64,000 nt of DNA, taken from contig NC_091887.1 of assembly GCF_019399895.1 (NCBI RefSeq), positions 2,418,001 through 2,482,000 of the forward strand, read 5' to 3'. The position numbers were made by a program, and so were the translations under genes. Under the pieces are notes generated by a model. That model saw only the letters and a list, made by a program, of their open reading frames with translations. It was not told the DNA's origin and searched no databases. Within the stretch, counting starts at the first letter, position 1, and each line of letters opens with the position of its first letter. Positions 21,388-34,611 of this stretch are shown here, piece by piece. This stretch comes from Cardiocondyla obscurior. Lineage: Eukaryota; Arthropoda; Insecta; Hymenoptera; Formicidae.

Positions 21388-23650
21388 CGCCCTACGCGAT
21401 GGTAAACAGTACAAGCATAACGCGTGCCTGCAATACCCTGCAATAATGTTCACTTTAAACATCCTTATCTAAATGGTTAATTTTTTTATCACGTGACAAA
21501 TTATCATATCGCATTTTATTTACTAATGAGCAACATGGACATTTGGAATAAACTTTATCATTACAAGCAGTGTTTACGTGATGTGAGCGCTAACATTCGT
21601 TTAGTACTGGACGAGCTACGGAATAAAATAGCACTTTAACGATGTATGTATTTCAGATAAAATTCAGCAGACTTGAAACTCTGTGATGGAATTATTCTCA
21701 AAATATCAACTTATTTTATTGATAAATGAAATGTGTGATGCGGTTAATCGATGGTCAATAATCGTTAATAGAGCCCGTTAATATTTATCAATCTATTAAT
21801 CGATCATTAACTTTAATTTATTGTTAATCATTAATTATACCTATCAAGAGAAAAAAAAAAAGAAAAAAAAAAAATATGCCAACAATCTAACGGATTCTAA
21901 CGTTATTAATAATTTACTACTATTAATAATAAAATCTCCAATATACATAAATTCGTATTAATCAAATAATTTATAAAAGAAAAAAAGTTGACAATTTTAT
22001 GAATGTTAGCGCACGTGATTATTATTCGTGAGATGAAAGAAAAAAAAGAAAATTAATTCTTAGCTAACTGGACACTACCGTGTTGGCAAAGCTACAAATA
22101 TCAAACAGCCGTGTAACGAATTACATATCTATGACAGAGATAAAACTTGTTACCAGCAAAGATTCGAAGGATATTTTCCACCGGAATTTTTCCGCCGGTG
22201 TAACTACGAGCGAAGATTAATTTGCGTTTGATCCATTACAATAAAAACGTGTGCTGACATAAAAAATTTCAGTGATAACATTCTATCAACTAAAATGTAT
22301 TGCAATTAATGTACAATATGTACAATAAATTAATAAACTAATACTAAAATTTCAATGCATCCGTAGTGCACATTTAAAGTCTAATTTCTCGTATCTCTGC
22401 TGTCGAATTTACAATTTATGCAAGATGGATTCCGCGATAACAAGTATTTGATTTTGTTCTTCTGTCAGAATTTACATTGCGTGTATAATTTTCGATCACT
22501 ACGGGAAAAAATTTCGATTAAGCAATGACAGAATATTAGAGTTGCAATTGCATAGAATACCAATCGCATCTCTCTATTTCGTAACGATACAAGTACTCGT
22601 AGAAAAAAAAAAATTAAGAAACAAAACTGTTCTCCCTTTTTTTTGCCCCTCTTTTTAAATACCCAATAAATTATTAAATACTTAAATAATTTTAATCTTT
22701 TACGTATATATAATTTTATGTATGATATAAAAGGAAAATATTACACATTTTCTATACATTTAGTGCAATCTACTACAACGAAGAAAATGTAAATCATTCG
22801 AGTGAAAAAAAATGCAGTTTCTTAATTTTTTTTTTTTCTCTCTTTTCTTTTTTGTCAGAAATGTTATTGCAGTGTTATTTCATAGTTAGGCGTAACAGAA
22901 TCATCTTGTATTTTATATAACCTATCGCAAACAAAATAGCATCGTATAGATTCTCTTTGCTTTTCTTTTCACTCATTCTTTAAAAATAAATATCCTATAA
23001 AACTATTTCGCGTACATGGGATATCGTATGCGAGCCGTACTATCAGATATCAGCGCGTGCACGTGCGCTAATATTATTTAGTTATAAACAAAAAATGAGA
23101 TCGTATAAATACTGTAGCCGAAGCATTACCTCACTCGTCTCACTATTAGAACAACTTGAATATTTTGTGATTATTCACTTATTAATTTTAAGCTTTTGCA
23201 TTTTCGACAATTAAACCAAAATCATCTATTTCTCGTCTGTGTAAATCTGTTTGAAAGTTATCTTGTATATGATAAAGACAATATTTTATGGAAATAGATT
23301 AAAATTTGTTTTCTCGGAAATATATATATGTATTGATCACTTTCAGGTATTCATTTGACGGAAGCCTATAAATTTTTGAATACAGAAGTTCCATAAAACT
23401 ATATAAATTCAAAATCTGATTATTTTTTTTTTTTTTCCCCTCCATTCTCACTTTTTCTTTTCTTTTTGATTAGTCTCTCAATTCTCACGTTTGTCAGCAT
23501 CCTACTTAACGATATTATTTGAACTCTGGAAGGAGAAACTTGTTCTTTATTTTATGTTTGATTAACACAAGTAATTCAACATTCATTGCATAAAGGAAAC
23601 TGACGGCGCTTCGAGAGATTCTATTTGAAAAAGGCGAAATAAATTAGCTT

Positions 23651-26600
23651 TTAACTTTTTTTAGCTTTACTCGAACCTGCATTGCTTTCATGCGTGGCTG
23701 AATGAGCACTGTCCCCAGAATCGGATTTGTATTTTTTAGATGTCTTTTTAACCTCATGATGAGCTTCTACATTACTCTTGTTAGTGCTTTTCTGCTCAGC
23801 GATAAGCGCTTTGTGCAACAACGTCGACGCTGCGACGGACCTCTCACTTATCTGACAGTGCTTCTGACTCAGATTCTTTTGTGTATTCGAGACGCTAACT
23901 GGATGCTGCACGACCGCTTGCGAAGCATCAGCTTGAACGGCTGTATTTTCGTTCTCGTTGAATCGCAATAATTTACTGCCGCTACTTACCTGACGCTCGT
24001 CGCTTTGGGCTTTTTCCATGTTCTCTGGTTGATTGCTGCGCGTCGGCTGCTGCTTATCATTTTTCTCCGTATCAATCTCTTTTAACGACGAGTAATCGTC
24101 ACTTTTGGTACCCGTTGGCGAGTCCTTCTCTTCGGCTATTCGCGGCAATTGCGTACTACCACAGGAATTCGATATACTTACGTTTCCTAAATTGATTGAC
24201 ATACCATGAGTCAGTTTGGAGTAATCTGCTTTCTGTTCATTTGGCACTTTTTTCTCGCATTTCGTATTCTCGTTGGCTTCCTTGAAACTATCGTTGGAAT
24301 CGTCCGAGCAGGTATCGCTGCTGTTATGGGACGGCTGTGCAATGGTCACGCGTGGTGACACCTTGACTACAGTGTTCGCCAGCGGTGATATCGACGTCTT
24401 GTTCTCGGCCGAACGCGGGTGAAGCCTATCGGGGCTAAGCGCTCTTCGGAGCAACGGTGAACCTGGCTCCGCAGACTTCGGACGTCCGTATCCCTTCTTC
24501 TGGCTACTCGGCGTCGACAAACATGCCCCTAGGTGTCACAAAATCATTACAATATTACGTAATATTTGAATATATTACTAAGGTATCATTAACATACGTT
24601 GAAAATGTTATTACATATAAGAGAAACGAAAGGATAATCCGTACACGTAAATGCTGCAACAATCGAAGCGTTAAATGATATAATTGTATGGTTGCAATAC
24701 CTGGGCTGTATGACTGCGTGGTATTTGAGCTACCGGGCTGATGGCCCGTGGGAAACGCTAACGGACTTGGGCTTCTCGTTGGGCTGGCTGGAATCGGCGA
24801 CGGACTAGGTGTTCTAGCCAACGGCGACAGCGGTATATGGCCCACAGACTTTCTCCGATTCGGCGAATGGATGTTCTTTGCGGCCGTGTGCAGTTTGTGC
24901 TTGAGACCGTGAAGAGTGCTCGGGCGCTGATAGTGCGATTGATTCGAGATGCCAGATAAATTACCCGCGGATGTGTTCGAGCTCGGGGACGAAGAGTTCG
25001 GGCTCGAACAGGGGCTCGAGTTTCCGGTAGAATGATAAGAGTCTGTGCTGGCGCGATTCGTCGGCGGGGACGGGCTGCAGACCGATTTTGAGCACGCTGC
25101 GAAGTACGGCGACGTGTCTTGCGAACGGGTGAACGATTGAAACGACCGGCTAGGCGTGACCATCGAGGGCGAGCAAATTCCCGCTGCCATCTGTAAAATT
25201 TTTATACATTTATCAATAAAAAAGTACAAGCCTCTTCCGCCTGTGCAACATAACGTTATGTAAACTAAAATTAATTAAAGTATTAAATTCATGAATACAA
25301 CTTTATCGTTAACAATTAACAATAGTTGTAAAATAAGTCACGAAGATTCTTTAATGGAATAATTGTTTGTGAAATGTGGAGTAGCGTTCGAAAGCCGTGT
25401 GATTGCATAAAAAAAAATATTATGTCATAAACAGAACGACACAGCGAACGAAAACAACATTGGTGGAGATCGACGGGAAAGATAAAGCGAATGTATAAGA
25501 AATCATACCATAAGTGGAGGTTTGCTGTCGCTGGACAAAATAGGTGCTGACAATGGACAACTGATAGTTAACGGCTGCAAAAGAAAATGCACTTAACATA
25601 ATCAGTGTGTAATCGCGTTTACGCTGCGGTGCTTTGAAGATTCTTTGTTCCTTTTTTTTTTTGCAATAATGTGTAAAAAAAACAAGCGTAATTTTTCTGT
25701 GTAAACATCTCGCTGTGCAAAATTGACAAATCAATATTAAATACATCGTCAATAGCATAGTAAGTTAATGCGAAATACAAATCGTGTACGAGCACGATTT
25801 CCTTCCTAGCGTACCTGCTGCATCTCTACACTCGCCCGTTTCGAACTTATTCTCTTAAAAAGCGACGTTTTCCTCTTCTTATCCGAGTGATCTCGCTTTT
25901 GTTTCCGTTGCTTATGTAGCGTTCGTCGCGCAAGTTTACTTTGCGCAAGATCGCGCCTCCTACCACCCGTCTTGATGCTAGTATTTTCCAACGGTGTACT
26001 GCGTAACGTTACGTGGTCACCGCCACTTAACATCAGCTGCAAAACTTGCGTGTGATACAGGCCCTGTACTGCTTCACCATTTATGTGCGTTATTAAATCG
26101 CCAGGTCGCAAGCCAGCTTCGAATGCCGGGCTGGACTGCTCAACTTCCTGCAAAAGAAATAATTTATAAAATCAACAATTAAGTCACTTTCTGAAGTTCG
26201 TACGCTGAAAGGTAGATATGGAGTTAGCTGCAACGACGGCGGCTAGCGTACGTAACCGTTCGTCGAATCTCACAAAAATGCACGTGGCTGTCCTGCTTAG
26301 CGCCGGCTGCAGAGGACTGAGGGGAAACGCGCCTTACCACTATTTCCTTCCTCCATCCTCGGCGGCCGAGGGAGGTGATAAAAAAACTCGCAATCTATTT
26401 TTACCGTGTCTACATTTGATGCTTGATAACAATGAATTATACGTACCATTACTAAGTGATGCATAGTATAGAAATCGCTGTCACCATAGTAAACTCTTAT
26501 GGTGTGTACAGTAAAGCCAAAGCCGCATGGCCCTCGACGGATTATAATGGGCGGTTTTAGACTAGTCACAAGAGGACTCAATTCACGACACGGGGAAGTG

Positions 26601-29600
26601 TCTCTTGAAGATGCGGTTGATGATCCGCCAGGCGATTCGATCGGTTGAACATTCAGTGGTGCGTCATCTAATGATACATATTTCAAACGAGAAATAATTA
26701 AAATTTAGATTATTAAATAGGAAAAATTACTAAAGTAAATATCATTAGTTTAAGCGTAATTTAATTTCTGTGCTAGAATGAGATAAAATTTTTCTCGATT
26801 GTATATTCTGAATAATACATACAGGAAAAGTCACTGGTCGGAATCACTAACGACAGTCCACTAGTCGAGGCAGATTTTATAACGGATCGAGATTTCTGGC
26901 GTCCAGAAGGTAATACAGGTACAGTGTTGATAGACTCGAAGGAATCGGTACTAGTGTTATGTTTGCTTTCATCCGCTGCATCTTTATTTGCCGCTGTAAG
27001 ATCCAATCTAAGAACAGAACATAATACATTATGAAATTAAAAGTATAACAGTATTATTTAATTATAAATTAAAATTATTCAAACATCGAGAATGTGTAGG
27101 AGAGTTAAGTGCGTTCTAATTAAAAAAATATATTTAAAAAAAAAGAAAAAGAAAGGAAACTGTTGTTGCGAGGATGTGGATAAATGACTCACATGTGTTC
27201 ATCATCAATGGATATACTGAACCTGGGCAGCTTATCGCGAGAATGCGTGTGTCGCTTTCTCTGGATCTGAGGACTAATGTCTTCGGATTCGGTTTGCGAA
27301 GAATCAGGTGTACTCAAATTAAGCGACGTTATTTCTGCTTGGCTAGTTTTAGCGGCCGGCAACTGCTGTTCTATGCCCGATGAGATTGTAGCTCCGGAAA
27401 TCGATGACGATAATACGGTGTTGATCTTGTCAATTTTGTTTTGATTCTCAGCGCAGGAACTGTTTTTTACCGACGAGAAGGGCAGTCGATATTTTTCTGA
27501 CGATTGTGTAGATTGTAAATCAGCTAGTTTGAATAGCGGCGATGCGGCCGATCCGAAAGATAATTGTGCGAAAGTGCCTTCAAGTTCGGTGTGAAACATT
27601 TGTTTCTTGGAAGTTTCCAATTCTGCGTCGGAGTTGAATTGAGGTGGACGCGTTTGCGAGATTTTGCGGGATTGAGGCGAATAAGAAGAAAACGATCCGA
27701 ATAAGGGAGAGTCATCGGTGTCGTCTGTGTCATCGCCTAAATCATGATTATACCTATCCATACGAGCTAAAATAAAAAAATATATATTTCAATAATGACA
27801 GAAGAAATAAAAAATTAAACCATTATAATAATAATTTAGCATAGATTTTAAATATAAATATTAAATATAAATTATAAAGATTTTATTATAATTAATAATT
27901 ATCACAATATTTTTGACACTCACTATCGAAGTAACTTGTATCCTCATCATCAACTAATTGTGGCACAAACTCGGCCTTCTGCCTAAGTAAGCTATTCCAG
28001 TTAACTCCATAGAAATATGGATGCTCTTTGACCTCGTGCGACCCACCAGTTCCCAATCGATCTCTAGGACTCTGTTGCAAAAGAACTGTTATAATGTCCT
28101 TTGCCTCAGACTGGACAGGCCAATCATTTTCATCTGGCCACTCGATATCATCTAAAGAATAAAATTAATATTCATTACTCATCATACACGTAATCGTAAG
28201 GGCATATTTTACAGTGCATTTCAGTTTGTATCAAATAGATTGTCAACGAATAAAGAAAAATCACCGTTTACTGTATGAGCAAATAATTCTTCGGGCGTCT
28301 CGCCAAAGAATGGAACACAGCCAATTAAAAATTCGTATAATATAATACCCATGGACCACCAGTCGACTGGTTTACCGTAACCCTGGCGTAATATAACTTC
28401 CGGAGCAATATACTCCGGTGTGCCAAATACTTGTTTGTCTGAGAATTGCCGTGTGTCTCGATCAATATATCCCTCATAAAGATTTGTTGCCACTTAAAAT
28501 TAAATAAAATAAAATTAAATAAGTTATATATTTTGTAAAGTTTTTAAATCTTATTATACAATTTATCGAACTTACAAGACATTAAACCCATTTTACTCAG
28601 GCCGAAGTCAGTAAGCTTGATGTGTCCCAGGGCAGTGATAAGTAAACTATAAAAAAAAATTTTATTATTAATATTTTTATATATTAATTATTTCAACTCT
28701 TTGACTTGACTGTGGCGTATTCAAATAAAACTCTATTCGACACGGAAGAACATCGTTCTACACATTCGCGCATGTTGTACAAATTTCTTTTTAATCTCTT
28801 TTTTTTCCTTTCTTTAAATTAAAATTACGGACGTGACGGAAAGGTAAATATAATATTCTAATTTAGTACATCTTTCGAAAATGTTAATATACATGTAAAA
28901 ACGTACATACGCCTTTAGTGATCAAAGAGTTAATGTATGTCTTTTTTTCTGTTTTGTGCAATCTTACTTATCAGGCTTCAAATCTCGATGTACAATGCCG
29001 TAACTATGTAAATATTCGACAGCCAAGACAGTTTCTGCAAAATAAAATCTTGCCATATCTGGTGGCAGTGGGCCTATATTCTTTAAAAGATTTGCGCAAT
29101 CTCCTCCTTCTACATATTCCATTACTAAGCATAAATGTTTCTAAAAAAATTTTTATTCTAGTTAATAACGTAGTAAAGTATATTATATCGTAAAATCTAC
29201 GAAATAAATATTATACATACCTTGGTTTCGAAACTACAGTACATAGAAACTACAAATGGATTATCTGTGAAGCTCATTATATCTCTTTCGGCAAACACTT
29301 GTTCTACTTGATTTCTCAACATTAAATTATTCTTATTGATTTTTTTCAGAGCAAATCTCTGCCTTGTGGTCTTTTCTTTAACCAAATATACAGCGCCGTA
29401 CGCGCCATTACTAATGAGCTTCAATACTTCGTAATCACTTTCGCACGGAATACGTTGACTTTTGTCATCGTCTTTATTTGGACTCAATGTCACTTGTAAA
29501 TTACTGTCACTGGAACTCGCCGAGTCTTCTAATTTATTTAAATCTTCTTGCAGTTCTACGACAAATTCAATATATAAGATTTATGCAGACAGAAAATGCG

Positions 29601-32174
29601 TTATATTATTTAGAAACGAATAAAAGCATACCTGATATAGGATCTCTATTTAAGGATAATTTTGTAATAATATATTGAGGAATATCGGCTTTTATTCCTG
29701 CATTGACTTTAGCTTGGCCTTCCGCTTGTTCAAGTAAATGATAAAATTCTTCAGGATCAAATTCCAAACACTCTAATAGACGAGCTGGGCGCGATATAAC
29801 TAATAGTAACTTCTTTATCAGTCCTGTTAATCTCGTTGCCGCCTCTAAAGACTTATCTTTTGTCTGCAAAGAAATTGCAACAATCGTTATACATACAGCT
29901 CGATAAAAACAAATATAATTTATATGCATACCTCTATTAGTAGATGCTCCAGATTCTCACTCATCTCGTAAAAGTATCTCGTTGTAATTAATTTTTCTTG
30001 AGATTTTTGCAAGCAGTCTCTGGCCATTTCAATAACTTGATGATGTACAAAACGTAAAATTGGTAATGAATCTTGCGTCATATTAGCTACTACCTCATAT
30101 TCATCTATCTCTTTGTTTTCATTAATAAAATTAGTCAGTCGTTCTTCCATCTGTTGCGTTGCCTGAAAATGTAAATGTTACTGCTTAAGTGATCGGTCAT
30201 TAAAAAAAAAATAATTCTTGATAAAAAATAAAATTAGCCAGTAATACCTTCGGAAATCTTTCTTTATACAAAGTGTTCATCATAACAATTTCGCTATCAA
30301 GAACAGGTGATCGACTTGGACTGCTGCAATTTAAAATAATTAAAAAAGTATGCTAAAATTTAGTAATTTTTTTTTTTTTTTTTTTGTGAACGAGTATACG
30401 TGATCTATTAATTGTGATTTAACATTAATTAAAAATTTTTGGAAAAAAACCCACTAAAATCTTAATGAACAAAAATCTTAAAAAATTATATTCGTGATTA
30501 CGTAATTTAAATAGTATACCTCAAACTTCGAGAACGTGGGCGATGTAATGGTGATCGATGGCCTTCTTCTTCAAGACTGAGAGACGCGCTCCCCGGAATA
30601 TTAGATATGCTAGAACCTGGGAAACCGGGATGAGAGGAACATGGTGTCCCGGGTTTAGAGAAATGACAAGACAACATACGCAGTTCATCCTTGGTGGGAA
30701 CATTTGGCAATTGATGTAAGCGTTCTTGGCTCGAATATTGTGACTAGCGGAATATAAATTAATAAATTATAATCGTGATTAGTATGGGGAGAAGGTACGC
30801 AATGCACATGACGTGATTTACCGAAACATTACTGGAACCAGGTGTTGTTCCATAGCCACTGGACGGCAAACTAGCCACTGACCATCTTCTGCCATCGCCA
30901 GTTCCTGTAGCACTTCCACCAATTCTTAAATATTGTAATATTATATTGTTTTAATAACCCCTTTTTAAAAATCTTGTAAATTAACAAATCGTAAAAAATT
31001 TATTATAGTTCGAAATATTAATGTTTTATCAAGCTCTTATTTTTTTTTATATAAACTTTACACAGTGCAGTTTTTTTCTTATTATTTTTTCTTTTCTATT
31101 CACATAACATAAAAAATACAAGGCTTACAATGACGTCACCTACTTGAGTAATTAGATTCAACTAATTTGAATATTCTAAGACAAATTGTATAAATATAAA
31201 ATAGATACCTTTTAATTGGAGCAAAAGCAAAGTGTGGACTGGATGACATCCTAGGGCTCTCTAGGGGACTGCCTACAATCGGGACGAATGCTATATTGGG
31301 AAATAAGCAGTAGAAGAAATTAATCTACTAGATCGTTAAATAATTAAGTAAACAATTAAAAAGTTGTTCACTAAATGTAAGCAGAGTTTATACTAGAGTT
31401 TACACTTTTTTTTTTTAATGTATCAAGGATACTAAATGATAGGATGTGAAAATGTCGTAATGTTCCAAGTCTAATAAAATCAATGCATCGCGATTACATT
31501 TAACTATCGTTGAAAACATGCATTTTTCTTGTATATTCAGATTCGATAAAAAATATTTTATATTCTTAAAGATAAAAATGAGCTTAGAAAAATATAAAAA
31601 TTATATACCTGACAAAGGTGAATGGCAACGTGGTAAAGTGGGTGATGTGGTCGCGATGAGAGATTTGCGATGGGCTGCTTTAGCAGCACGACGAGAAATA
31701 TTAAAATCTCGCTAAAAAAAAAATGAATGCCACTGTCTAATATATGTAAATAAATTAACGTTAATGTTGTGAAATATTATAATTAAAGTGTACTAACCAC
31801 GTGAACGGACAGAGAAGGTGCTGATTTTCCTATTGCAGAATTTCTCATACGAACTAAATTTGATAACTCACCGCTAACTAAAATGGTACAATTTTGATAT
31901 AAGATGTAACACATGCCAGACAATTTAACGAGATAAATTACTTTTATAAATTTTGTTATTTATATACGATATAATATAAAAAATAAATTTATTAACCAGG
32001 TCGAACTGGAGCTTCCTTGCTTTCTAATTTTGGTGCTACTGTACGTTTGTGCGATTCCGTTTCCGTGTTACCAGCAGTTTCTTCACTTTCATTTTGATCA
32101 AATACAAGCACTCTAGCAGAGTTACCATGAGACCTTAGTCGCGGCCTGCTTGGTCTGTTTTTTGGTTGGTCCAT
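23651..32174 (-). CDS. MAST: MAST-family serine/threonine kinase (DUF1908-kinase-PDZ), 20 coding exons
   Basis: Exons from 5': 31997-32174, 31801-31877, 31609-31711, 31209-31290, 30822-30924, 30520-30743, 30248-30323, 29932-30162, 29632-29863, 29221-29555, 28968-29140, 28576-28646, 28265-28492, 27924-28151, 27193-27766, 26823-27007, 26447-26667, 25815-26147, 24701-25190, 23651-24528. They total 5022 nt, 1673 residues, all phases consistent. N-terminal landmarks: SNLVRMRNSAIGKSAPSLS, HRKSLIATTSPTLPR, HQLPNVPTKDELRMLSCHFS. DUF1908 spans about 265-435. The AGC kinase spans about 475-750 with ISNGAYGAV, catalytic Lys506, HRDLKPDN (598-605), DFG (618-620) and GTPEYIAPE (652-660). The PDZ domain is at about 1075-1150 (GFGFTVHTI, GDLITHINGEAVQGL). 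The tail is Ser/Pro-rich. All catalytic residues are intact. MAST kinases associate with microtubules and scaffold PTEN and other partners through the PDZ domain; the fly orthologue is drop out. Confidence 0.96.
26148..26446. repeat. Dispersed repeat, copy 2, inside a MAST intron
   Basis: The intron between MAST exons 17 and 18 is mostly filled (about 26205-26390) by a GC-rich block. It has AGATATGGAGTTAGCTGC, CGACGGCGGCTAGCGTACGT, GTCGAATCTCACA, GAGGGGAAACGCGCCTTA and CTCGGCGGCCGAGGGAGG. These landmarks align in order with 18880-19060, and the first ~50 nt also align with 50953-51005. The PDZ domain is encoded on either side of this intron. Confidence 0.7.
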
Positions 32175-34260
32175 GGTTATATCCTTCAGGGTTTTTATTT
32201 AGCGATAGTAAGGTAACTGAAAGTATATCTCTTTTATAATTTACTTTCCCTCTTTCTTCCTTTAAAAATCTATCGTTATTCAATAACGCAAAAAGTGTAC
32301 AGTAAAAAGAAAAAAAGAATTGAAGAATGACATTTACAACAGACATTTAAAACAGACGAACTTGATGGAAAAATAATAGAGATAAGTGCAGTTCTATTTG
32401 TATAACTCACCTTTGAAGATGCTAAGCGAACAGAAAAAGTTTGATACAAAACATTCACGTACAGCCGCGCGTAACTTTCGATCCTCTGGCTCTCTTTCTT
32501 CCTCTCTTCTGTTCCTTTTCTCCCTCTCTTCTCCGTGCTCTTAACGCCCTCGGGAATCCCTGTGAGCTACGATGTCTGCAATTGCTCCGGAGCCCCGTAG
32601 CGGGCTTCCAAGGGACGTTGCGCGATGAATCACGCCGAGATGCATTGCAGGTGAAATTACGAAGACGCGCAGGCCACTCGACAACCTGAGGGAAGGCCCG
32701 CCGTGTGAAGATGCGCGGAAATAAAAGTGGTGACAGAGGGTATGGGAAAAGGGAAGGAGGGAAAGAGACGCGCACAATACTAGGTACACGCAATGGCAAC
32801 GTCCACGATGGCCGATGGGACAGAATTACCGGCCGCCCGAGTCATCTTCTCCAGCGGTGACGACAGCCGTGGCAACCAGCCTCCCGAGAGTGCGAAAGAG
32901 CGATCTTTCCACGTGTTCCCGGGATTCTAGTCGCGCCAAGTCGCACTTACGCCCGCCCGTCGGTGCGCGAAAAAGGTTAATTATAGAACCCCCGAGAAGT
33001 GCCCGCGATTCCATCTGGTGGACCTCGCCAGAGGCGAGCGCGATCAACTTCACGCCGGGTGCTACCAGTAAGCACGCGCACGGACTGGTCGCGGACGACA
33101 TCTGCGAAACTTCGTATCAGACATTCAGATGTTCGGTCGTCAGGTACGTGTATGTACGTTGTTAATTATTCCATCATCGTTTGAACCGGCCAAGGGGACC
33201 GAACAAAGGAATGAAAGGGAATTTCGCGTAGCGATCGAGCTATTTTATTATAAAAAAAAAGAAAGGGGGAAAGGAAACGGCATGAAGGTGGATGAATATC
33301 CGTAAGATTATTCCGCTTTGTCGAATGGATGTCGTATAATCGTTGCAATTGTAGGTGAGACGGAAAAATCACTCTCGCGGATAGCGGAAGGAATAAACCG
33401 TAACAAATTGCGCCACTCCTGTCGTAGGCCGCTGCGAAGAAAAAAAAAGTCGCGAGTGTTGAGCAGCCCAGGGCAGCCAGTCGCGAACGATCCGTCCATA
33501 TTTGGGATAAGATTTTTTTTTTTCTTTCTCTTTACGACGCGACGCAACGGTCGCAGTCATCCCACGCACTGCTCGAAGGATGCAGCCACATGATTCATCT
33601 GAAAGTATGTTTTTCCTTTTTGTTTAAGACGTCGGTTATAACGGTTTAATTCCACGACTGCAAACCACTCGTGAGTCACCGATGCGCGCCGGAAAAATCA
33701 TGCGATTTTTCTGAACGTCGCGATCGAGAAGCATTCAGCCGAGCAGATTAAAAAAAAAAGAAACAAAAAGAACTTAGATTGATGTAAAAGAACTCGACAA
33801 TTGATAAGTTAATATTTATCGCATGCAAAACAATGCATTTTCATTCAGACATTTTAATTCAAGCAAATTATCACAAATGAATTTATTAAAAATAAGAATG
33901 TGTTAATAATTAATTGAAAATAATTATTGATATTTAATTGACATTTGTTACAATGAAGAATATAATTGATATTCAATTCAGATGACATTAAAGTCATGCT
34001 GTTCATGGTTCGTTTATAAAGGATTTTTTTTTTTTCATGTACAGGAGGGAAAAAAATAAGGAGGCGTCTTCGATAACGAAGACAGTGGGCTACGAAACAA
34101 AAAGTAAACGAGACGTAATAGAAGACCATAGAGACTAAACGGCACATGTATAGCGGCGTGATGGTGTGTGTGACGCGCACGAACGCAGCTGCCGAAGAAA
34201 TCGAGAAACGGTCCTCACGAATTGCACACGCAGCGCGGCGGTGGAGCAGTGGGCAATGTT
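32175..34260. promoter_or_regulatory. Divergent upstream region of MAST kinase and stathmin
   Basis: The MAST start codon is at 32174. The first 260 bp upstream are AT-rich, probably 5' UTR or first intron. From about 32450 to 33200 the DNA is CpG-dense and promoter-like, with open frames on both strands that have no domain. 33600-34130 is AT-rich again. No additional gene was recognised. Confidence 0.5.
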
Positions 34261-34274
34261 CAGGGCGCTTCAAA

Positions 34275-34435
34275 CGGGCCAATGAGCGCGCCGCGGCGTC
34301 GGCGGCGGGCCAATCAGGCGGCCGGGCCGGTGGCGGCGCGTCCGGCTTCGGCGGCGCTAAACCGCTCTCGGCGACTCGAACGCCGCACAAAGACGCCGCG
34401 CGATAAAAGCAACGTACGAAGCCGACCGGTTTGGT
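34275..34435 (+). promoter_or_regulatory. Stathmin upstream promoter (two CCAAT boxes, TATA-like element)
   Basis: Two NF-Y type boxes, GGGCCAATGAG at 34276 and GGGCCAATCAG at 34307, are 31 bp apart (three helical turns). A TATA-like GATAAAAG lies at 34402-34409. Around this point the DNA is extremely CpG-rich. A transcription start is expected about 25-30 bp downstream of the TATA-like element; this is inferred, not seen. Confidence 0.6.
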
Positions 34436-34611
34436 ATACACACACGGCTGCGACTCGCGTGCCCCTGCCTTCGTCGGCGTCGCCCGTTGCATCCTCGCCT
34501 GTGCGGAGTTTCGCGTACGAGTTTCCTGAGTGATAAGGAACCCTTCGTCGGACCGAGGCATCGACGGCATCGTTCACCTCCTTCGCGAGAGAGAAAGAGA
34601 CGAGGAAAGCA
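34430..34611 (+). other. stai: Probable non-coding first exon of stathmin (soluble form)
   Basis: A purine-rich segment ends GAGGAAAGCAG followed by a donor GTAAATCG at 34612. The next plausible acceptor in line is the CAG at 35831-35833, just before the MATAAESP start codon. The 5' limit is a guess from the TATA-like element. Confidence 0.45.

Larger units (their letters stand above)
18734..23650. other. Tail-to-tail interval: FCHo and MAST 3' UTRs, repeats, no gene
   Basis: FCHo and the MAST kinase converge on this 4.9 kb interval. Most of it is AT-rich with many homopolymer tracts. AATAAA-type signals occur on the plus strand (for example about 19659) and many TTTATT strings occur on the minus strand. 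GC-richer islands coincide with the repeat at 18880-19060 and the fold-back at 21252-21387. No open frame here has a recognisable domain. Confidence 0.6.

Noticed and set aside
33854..34570. 238-codon minus-strand open frame across the stathmin promoter
   Set aside because: It crosses the sharp AT/GC boundary and the CCAAT/TATA elements, and its composition changes with the DNA rather than like a protein.
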